Assembly: GCA_964486075.1 (NCBI GenBank)
Contig: CAZALU010000101.1
Location: 1 to 10,078, forward strand
Reading direction: 5' to 3'
DNA: 10,078 nt
From: JAHIJO01 sp964486075
GTDB lineage: Bacteria > Verrucomicrobiota > Kiritimatiellia > JAAZAB01
How positions within the stretch are numbered: position 1 is the first letter of the stretch; each line of letters begins with the position of its first letter. The notes beneath the pieces are model-generated. The model was not told the DNA's origin and ran no database searches. It saw only the letters and a list, made by a program, of their open reading frames with translations. The translations under genes and the position numbers were made by a program. Shown piece by piece: positions 6,213 through 10,078 of this stretch.

Positions 6213-6700
6213 GATCCGTGTGTAATCCGTGGCTAAAACTCCCCATCCTTCCAGCTACCTCTCCATCCGTGTTCAATCCGTGTTCAATCCGTGGCTAAAA
6301 CTCCCCATCCCTCCAGCTTCATCTCTATCCGTGTGTAATCCGTGGCTAAAACTCCCCATCCCTCCAGCTACCTCTCCATCCGTGTTCAATCCGTGTTCAA
6401 TCCGTGGCTAAAACTCCNNNNNNNNNNNNNNNNNNNNNNNNNNNNNNNNNNNNNNNNNNNNNNNNNNNNNNNNNNNNNNNNNNNNNNNNNNNNNNNNNNN
6501 NNNNNNNNNNNNNNNNNGTGTTCAATCCGTGGCTAAAACTCCCCATCCCTCCAGCTTCATCTCTATCCGTGTTCAATCCGTGTTCAATCCGTGGCTAAAA
6601 CTCCCCATCCCTCCAGCTTCATCTCTATCCGTGTGTAATCCGTGGCTAAAACTCCCCATCCCTCCAGCTACCTCTCCATCCGTGTTTAATCAGCGGCTAA
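6213..6700 (-). repeat. Long tandem array with 113-bp higher-order period
   Basis: Units of 51 and 62 bp alternate and give a 113-bp super-unit: the landmark GTGTGTAATCCGTGGCTAAA recurs at 6218 and 6331 and again at 6631. Each unit holds CCGTGGCTAAAACTCCCCAT, a C/T-rich middle (CCCTCCAGCTACCTCTCCAT) and one or two CCGTGTTCAAT words. The 62-bp type has the 11-bp word twice. The array fills the gap between the stop of HdrA-MvhD (7 bases away) and the start of the GxxExxY gene (4 bases away). It is interrupted by 100 N (6418-6517), so the copy number is unknown. The middle parts are conserved between units, so it is not a CRISPR array. Confidence 0.93.
6418..6517. other. Assembly gap, 100 N
   Basis: Exactly 100 undetermined bases lie inside the tandem array. 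This is probably a placeholder where the assembler could not resolve identical units. The true length may differ, so frames and periods must not be read across it. Confidence 0.97.
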
Positions 6701-6707
6701 ACAATCT

Positions 6708-8828
6708 TCATCCTTTCACAAACTCCAAAAATCGCCCGGTCTCGAATTCCGCCAGGCTCCCCACCCCGACCCGCGCCGGGTCCAGGCCGGCTTTAGCCAG
6801 AACCGCCTTGAGACGTTCCACGCGTTTGGCGGCGTGGTCGGCGCCCAGCAGATAACGGCAGGCTTCGCGGTGACAGCCCAGGATCAACACGCGTGCCGCG
6901 CCACGTTCAAGCGCACCCAGCACCTGCCGCTCATCCACCCGCCCGGCGCACGGCACCCGCACCAGGCGCACCTCGGCTCCGTAGCCGAGCCGCTGCGCCC
7001 CCGCCGCATTCGCGGCCGGCCAGGCCGAATTCTCACAGGCAAACACTGTGACCGTCGGCCCCACTGTCAACGCCGCGTCCAGCTGCTCGTCAGAGCACCA
7101 CGGCAGGCGGATGGCGCGCGCCGGACAGAGCGTGGCGCACAGCCCGCAACGCTGACACGCAATGGCGGACATAGCCGCTGCCTTTTTATTATTATCCACC
7201 TCGATCGCGCCATGCGGACACGAGCGCAGACAGGTCAGGCACAGCACGCATTTTTCAGCATCCACAACCGGAGCGTCCGATCGGACGAGCGCCTGTCCTA
7301 TTCCCAATAATTGATGAATAGCGCCGGCGGCGGCAGTGGCGTCATTGCGAGCCTCGCGCAATTCGCTGTTGCCGCGCGCGGCGCCGACGACATAAATGCC
7401 GGGTTGATTGGATTTCGACGATAATAACCATATATTATCGGCCTGCCAAGCGTCCGCGGGTCCGCGGCGCAGGGTCCGCGGAAGCGCCGGGCGATCGCCC
7501 TGATTCTGCGGGCACGCATGCGCCATGACCACGGCTTCAAACAGCTCTTCAATCCTGGCACCGGATTGCGGGTCCAGCGCGCAAATCGTAACCCCGCGTT
7601 GATCCTCGGCGAAGACCGGCGGCTGTTCATAGCGGAAGATAGGCACGCCGGCCGCACGGACCCGGCGATACAAGTTCTCCAAACCCCAAGCCGCCACCCG
7701 AACATGGCGGCAATACAAGACAACGCGGCGGCGCCGCATAGCCGCCAATTGTTCGGCCGCCGAAAGCGCCAAGGCATTAACCGCCCGCCCCTGCTCTCCG
7801 TTAAGATCGAGAATGATCGCCACGCTACGCGGTAATCCAGCGCCTTGGCGCATGGTCTCCGCCAGATCCGCCAGGCTCCAAATCCGGCTCGCTCCGTCTT
7901 GTCCGGCGCCATGCGGCGCATCACCCGTTTGCATTCTATCATTCCGAACGGAATGAGATCCTTTGGCTGGCTCAGGCTGAGAGGCTGCCGCGCTGGACGA
8001 AGCATGGGCCAATGGAAACTCAGCCAAAGACCCGACCGCCAAAACGATCGCTCCCGCCTTGATCGTCTCTGATCTAGTCTGCGCACTCAGCGTCACCGCA
8101 AAACGGCCAACCTCCCCGCTCACCGATTGCAGTACAGAGCCGGCAATCCAACGAATGCGTTTATCCGCTTTAATTCGGGCGCGGATTGAATCCAGATCCT
8201 GTTTAAGAAGAGCCGCCGCCCCGGCGGCATCATCGGCCAGGTACCCGAAGAAATCCGGGAATTTTTCGGCGCATCCGCCCAGCGCGTCGCTCCGTGTCAC
8301 CAACGTCACGGCATGGCCCAAGCTTGAAAGAGACAACGCCGCCTGCATACCAGCCGAGCCACCGCCCAGAATCAGCGCGTTACAAAGAATTTTCCGATGG
8401 GCTACGGTCACAGCTTCGGCGAGCGCCACATTCCGAACAGCGGCAGCCAGCAGGTCCAACGCCTTGGCTGTCGCCACGGCCTTGTCCGCATGCACCCAGG
8501 CGCAATGTTCCCGGATATTCGCCTCAACCGCCAAGCCCGGGTTCAGGCGCACTTTTGACATAGCCTCCACCAGGGCGGATTCATAGACCTCCCGCGGGCA
8601 GGCGCCGACAACGATCCGGCGGCTCCCCTGGGCCGCCAAGGCCCGGATCACCCGCGTGGCCTCGCCGGGCCGACAGCATCCAGAGCACAGTTGCACGCCG
8701 GCAACACCCTCCCGGTCGGCCAGCGACTTGCGCAGGCCGGCAAAGTCCAGACGCTCAGCCAGAGTGCCGCCGCAGTCGCACAGCACGATGCCGATGTCGG
8801 ATTTGAGTGTTTTTAAGGATCTTTTCAT
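6708..8828 (-). CDS. HdrA-like flavoprotein with two ferredoxin motifs fused to MvhD/FlpD domain
   Basis: A 706-residue electron-transfer flavoprotein. Residues 11-130 match the HdrA N-terminal domain (CDCGG at 17-21, CSGCC at 48-52, ANIREHCAWVH at 103-113). The FAD domain starts at 152 with LILGGGSAG and LGG at 183-185, and ends near VVGAARG (480-486). Two 4Fe-4S motifs follow: CVLCLTCLRSCP (C527-C537) and CQRCGLCATLCP (C558-C568). The last 115 residues are an MvhD/FlpD domain with PCAGRV (C627) and GCHREACRYL (C652, C657). The usual first Cys pair is reduced to C598 (FACENSAW). The start is the ATG at 8826-8828. The frame stays open 59 codons further, but those are encoded by REP repeats. 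Residues about 276-314 are a low-complexity insertion containing a palindrome. It probably feeds electrons to MetV/MetF (inference). Confidence 0.92.
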   Translation of the reverse strand: MKRSLKTLKSDIGIVLCDCGGTLAERLDFAGLRKSLADREGVAGVQLCSGCCRPGEATRVIRALAAQGSRRIVVGACPREVYESALVEAMSKVRLNPGLAVEANIREHCAWVHADKAVATAKALDLLAAAVRNVALAEAVTVAHRKILCNALILGGGSAGMQAALSLSSLGHAVTLVTRSDALGGCAEKFPDFFGYLADDAAGAAALLKQDLDSIRARIKADKRIRWIAGSVLQSVSGEVGRFAVTLSAQTRSETIKAGAIVLAVGSLAEFPLAHASSSAAASQPEPAKGSHSVRNDRMQTGDAPHGAGQDGASRIWSLADLAETMRQGAGLPRSVAIILDLNGEQGRAVNALALSAAEQLAAMRRRRVVLYCRHVRVAAWGLENLYRRVRAAGVPIFRYEQPPVFAEDQRGVTICALDPQSGARIEELFEAVVMAHACPQNQGDRPALPRTLRRGPADAWQADNIWLLSSKSNQPGIYVVGAARGNSELREARNDATAAAGAIHQLLGIGQALVRSDAPVVDAEKCVLCLTCLRSCPHGAIEVDNNKKAAAMSAIACQRCGLCATLCPARAIRLPWCSDEQLDAALTVGPTVTVFACENSAWPAANAAGAQRLGYGAEVRLVRVPCAGRVDERQVLGALERGAARVLILGCHREACRYLLGADHAAKRVERLKAVLAKAGLDPARVGVGSLAEFETGRFLEFVKG
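7940..7955. repeat. Palindrome inserted in frame inside the HdrA coding sequence
   Basis: CATTCCGAACGGAATG has a 7-bp stem and 2-base loop, and encodes residues 292-297 (HSVRND). It is followed by AGATCCTTT. The motif resembles widespread intergenic CATTCCGAACGGAGTGAGG-type repeats. It lies in an insertion of about 39 residues, rich in Ala, Ser, Gly and polar residues, that interrupts the HdrA flavin domain between VLAVGSLAEF and IWSLADLAE. Confidence 0.55.
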
Positions 8829-8840
8829 AACGTCTCGACA

Positions 8841-9362
8841 GGTAGCGCAGGCTTTACGCCTGCGTCTTTCCTCTCCCGGACGCAAGGGTAAACCTTGCGC
8901 TACTGTCTGCGTCTTTCCTCCTCCGGTAGCGCAGGCTTTACGCCTGCGTCTTTCCTCTCCGGTAGCGCAGGCTTTACGCCTGCGTCCTTCCTCTCCCGGA
9001 CGCAAGGGTAAACCTTGCGCTACTGCCTGCGTCCTTCCTCCCCGGTAGCGCAGGCTTTACGCCTGCGTCTTTCCTCTCCCGGTAGCGCAGGCTTTACGCC
9101 TGCGTTTTTCCTCCTCCCGGACGCAAGGGTAAACCTTGCGCTACTGCCTGCGTCCTTCCTCCCCGGTANNNNNNNNNNNNNNNNNNNNNNNNNNNNNNNN
9201 NNNNNNNNNNNNNNNNNNNNNNNNNNNNNNNNNNNNNNNNNNNNNNNNNNNNNNNNNNNNNNNNNNNNCAGGCTTTACGCCTGCGTCTTTCCTCTCCCGG
9301 TAGCGCAGGCTTTACGCCTGCGTCTTTCCTCCTCCCGGACGCAAGGATAAACCTTGCGCTAC
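8841..9362. repeat. REP/BIME array between hdrA-mvhD and the RAYT gene
   Basis: Copies alternate between two subtypes in opposite orientation. Subtype A is GTAG plus the hairpin CGCAGGCTTTACGCCTGCG, at 8841, 8925, 8961, 9044, 9081, 9165 (cut by N), 9269 (partial) and 9299. Subtype B, read on the plus strand, is the hairpin CGCAAGGGTAAACCTTGCG followed by CTAC, at 8878, 8998, 9119 and 9337. Both stems are 7 bp with 5-base loops, and the stem differences are compensatory. Linkers are short and C/T-rich (CTTTCCTCTCCC and similar). The last B copy overlaps the stop codon of the RAYT gene. The array occupies the whole gap upstream of hdrA-mvhD, so any promoter for that gene would have to lie in or beyond it. 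I see no clear -10/-35 pair. Confidence 0.95.
9169..9268. other. Assembly gap, 100 N
   Basis: A second gap of exactly 100 undetermined bases, inside the REP array. It cuts one A copy on the left and resumes within another on the right. The true spacing and the number of copies lost are unknown. Confidence 0.97.
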
Positions 9363-9835
9363 CGCCTTGCCAGACTGCCCGAGCATAGGTAATCCTTGGC
9401 ATGCGCAATCAATCCCGCGCGAACCGGATTCTGAAATACATATTCACACTTATCCTGAAATCCCTCCCATGATCGGATGCGATGATCAAAGAAACTGGTT
9501 TGCCAGAGGGGTTGACCGTCGCCAGAGCGCCGCCACCAAGCCGCGATCCGACCTTTGAATAAACGCACGGCATAGGCTAAGCCTTTCGGCCCAGGATTGG
9601 CGATCAAATGCACGTGGTCTGGCATAACGGAGTACGCATAAACTCCCCATGCACCTTCATCCTGAATCCGTTGCAATTGCGCAATCAACATATTATTCCT
9701 ATCCGCCGAAATAAACACCGCCCTGCGCGGCTTAACACAAATTGTTACCTCAAATGCAGCAGCGCTATCGGCATAATCGATACGCGAGCATCGCCGATAC
9801 CCGCGATATTCTCGTTCCGCCGTTTGTGCCGCCAT
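9359..9835 (-). CDS. REP-associated tyrosine transposase (RAYT, IS200-like Y1 family)
   Basis: A 158-residue single-strand DNA transposase-like protein of the Y1/IS200 superfamily. The HUH motif is visible as VMPDHVHLIANP (H74, H76). The C-terminal block WQTSFFDHRIRS and EYVFQNPVRAGLI matches RAYTs, and Y132 is the candidate catalytic tyrosine. RAYTs bind and cut REP sequences that begin with a GTAG tetranucleotide, and such REPs flank this gene on both sides. The ATG at 9833-9835 has AGGAAGG seven bases upstream. The TAG stop (9359-9361) is part of the GTAG of the adjoining REP copy. The nearest flanking copies (9337-9362 and 9855-9880) are inverted, with GTAG towards the gene. The gene appears intact. 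The family is usually single-copy and domesticated, not actively transposing. Confidence 0.95.
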   Translation of the reverse strand: MAAQTAEREYRGYRRCSRIDYADSAAAFEVTICVKPRRAVFISADRNNMLIAQLQRIQDEGAWGVYAYSVMPDHVHLIANPGPKGLAYAVRLFKGRIAAWWRRSGDGQPLWQTSFFDHRIRSWEGFQDKCEYVFQNPVRAGLIAHAKDYLCSGSLARR

Positions 9836-9854
9836 CGCATGACCTTCCTATTTC

Positions 9855-10078
9855 GGTAGCGCAGGCTTTACGCCTGCGTCCTTCTTTCCACGGACGCAAG
9901 GATAAACCTTGCGCTACCGCCTGCGTCCTTCCTCCTCCGGTAGCGCAGGCTTTACGCCTGCGTCTTTCCTCCTCCCGGACGCAAGGGTAAACCTTGCGCT
10001 ACTGAATGCGTCCTTTCCCCTCCGGTAGCGCAGGCTTTACGCCTGCGTCTTTCCGTTTTCCGGACGCAAGGGTAAACC
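9855..10078. repeat. REP/BIME array upstream of the RAYT gene, running off the window
   Basis: Strictly alternating copies: subtype A at 9855, 9939 and 10023, and subtype B at 9892, 9977 and 10062 (cut by the window end). The A-B pairs are 84-85 bases apart, so the array is a regular tandem of inverted pairs, as in BIMEs. The 9892 copy has an A in the loop (GGATAAACC), as does the copy at 9337. This links the two copies nearest the RAYT gene in subtype B. Confidence 0.95.

Noticed and set aside
6213..6700. Tandem array as a CRISPR array
   Set aside because: The stretches between the repeated words are themselves conserved from unit to unit, there is no cas gene, and unit lengths alternate 51/62.
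8829..9005. 59-residue N-terminal extension of the HdrA-MvhD frame
   Set aside because: The codons are translated REP repeats (RRRRKACATG patterns) and the HdrA homology starts only after the ATG at 8826-8828.

Overview
The window holds a minus-strand gene cluster for the methyl branch of the Wood-Ljungdahl (reductive acetyl-CoA) pathway, with heterodisulfide-reductase (Hdr)-type electron-transfer proteins. It comes from an uncultured-type, strictly anaerobic bacterium with about 55% GC. The abundant intergenic repeats, GxxExxY genes and a REP-associated transposase resemble genomes from PVC-like candidate phyla such as Omnitrophota, Kiritimatiellota or Planctomycetota. That placement is a guess, because no rRNA or marker gene is present.

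Transcription runs from right to left. The order is: RAYT transposase inside a REP array (about 8841-10078); HdrA fused to a C-terminal MvhD/FlpD domain (6708-8828); a tandem repeat array (6213-6700); a GxxExxY gene (5840-6208); folD (4639-5520); a second, diverged GxxExxY gene (4182-4553); metV (3298-3957); metF (2002-3063); a second tandem array (1899-2110); a broken GxxExxY copy (1731-1898); hdrC (1152-1643); a short HdrA piece fused to a NuoE-like 2Fe-2S domain (129-1013); and another REP copy (1-58).

How the genes may work together (inference): FolD makes methylene-THF, and MetF with MetV reduces it to methyl-THF. HdrA-MvhD, HdrC and the mini-HdrA-NuoE protein would pass electrons to MetV/MetF, as proposed for the MetFV-HdrABC-MvhD complex of acetogens. 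The NuoE domain suggests that a NuoF/HydB-like NAD(P)H-oxidising partner lies outside the window. HdrB is not seen here. No Fhs, Acs/CODH or hydrogenase gene is in the window.

The second layer is repeat biology. Two unrelated repeat families fill nearly all the gaps between these genes. One is a REP/BIME family with GTAG-led hairpins in two covarying subtypes and its likely cognate RAYT gene. The other is a CACGGAT family that forms terminal inverted repeats and tandem arrays around GxxExxY (PD-(D/E)XK-like) genes. That second family includes an internally deleted gene remnant and empty MITE-like modules. It looks like a mobile or self-propagating GxxExxY-repeat system that is not well described, and it is the most interesting signal here. 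Two 100-base N gaps lie inside the arrays, so true array lengths are unknown.
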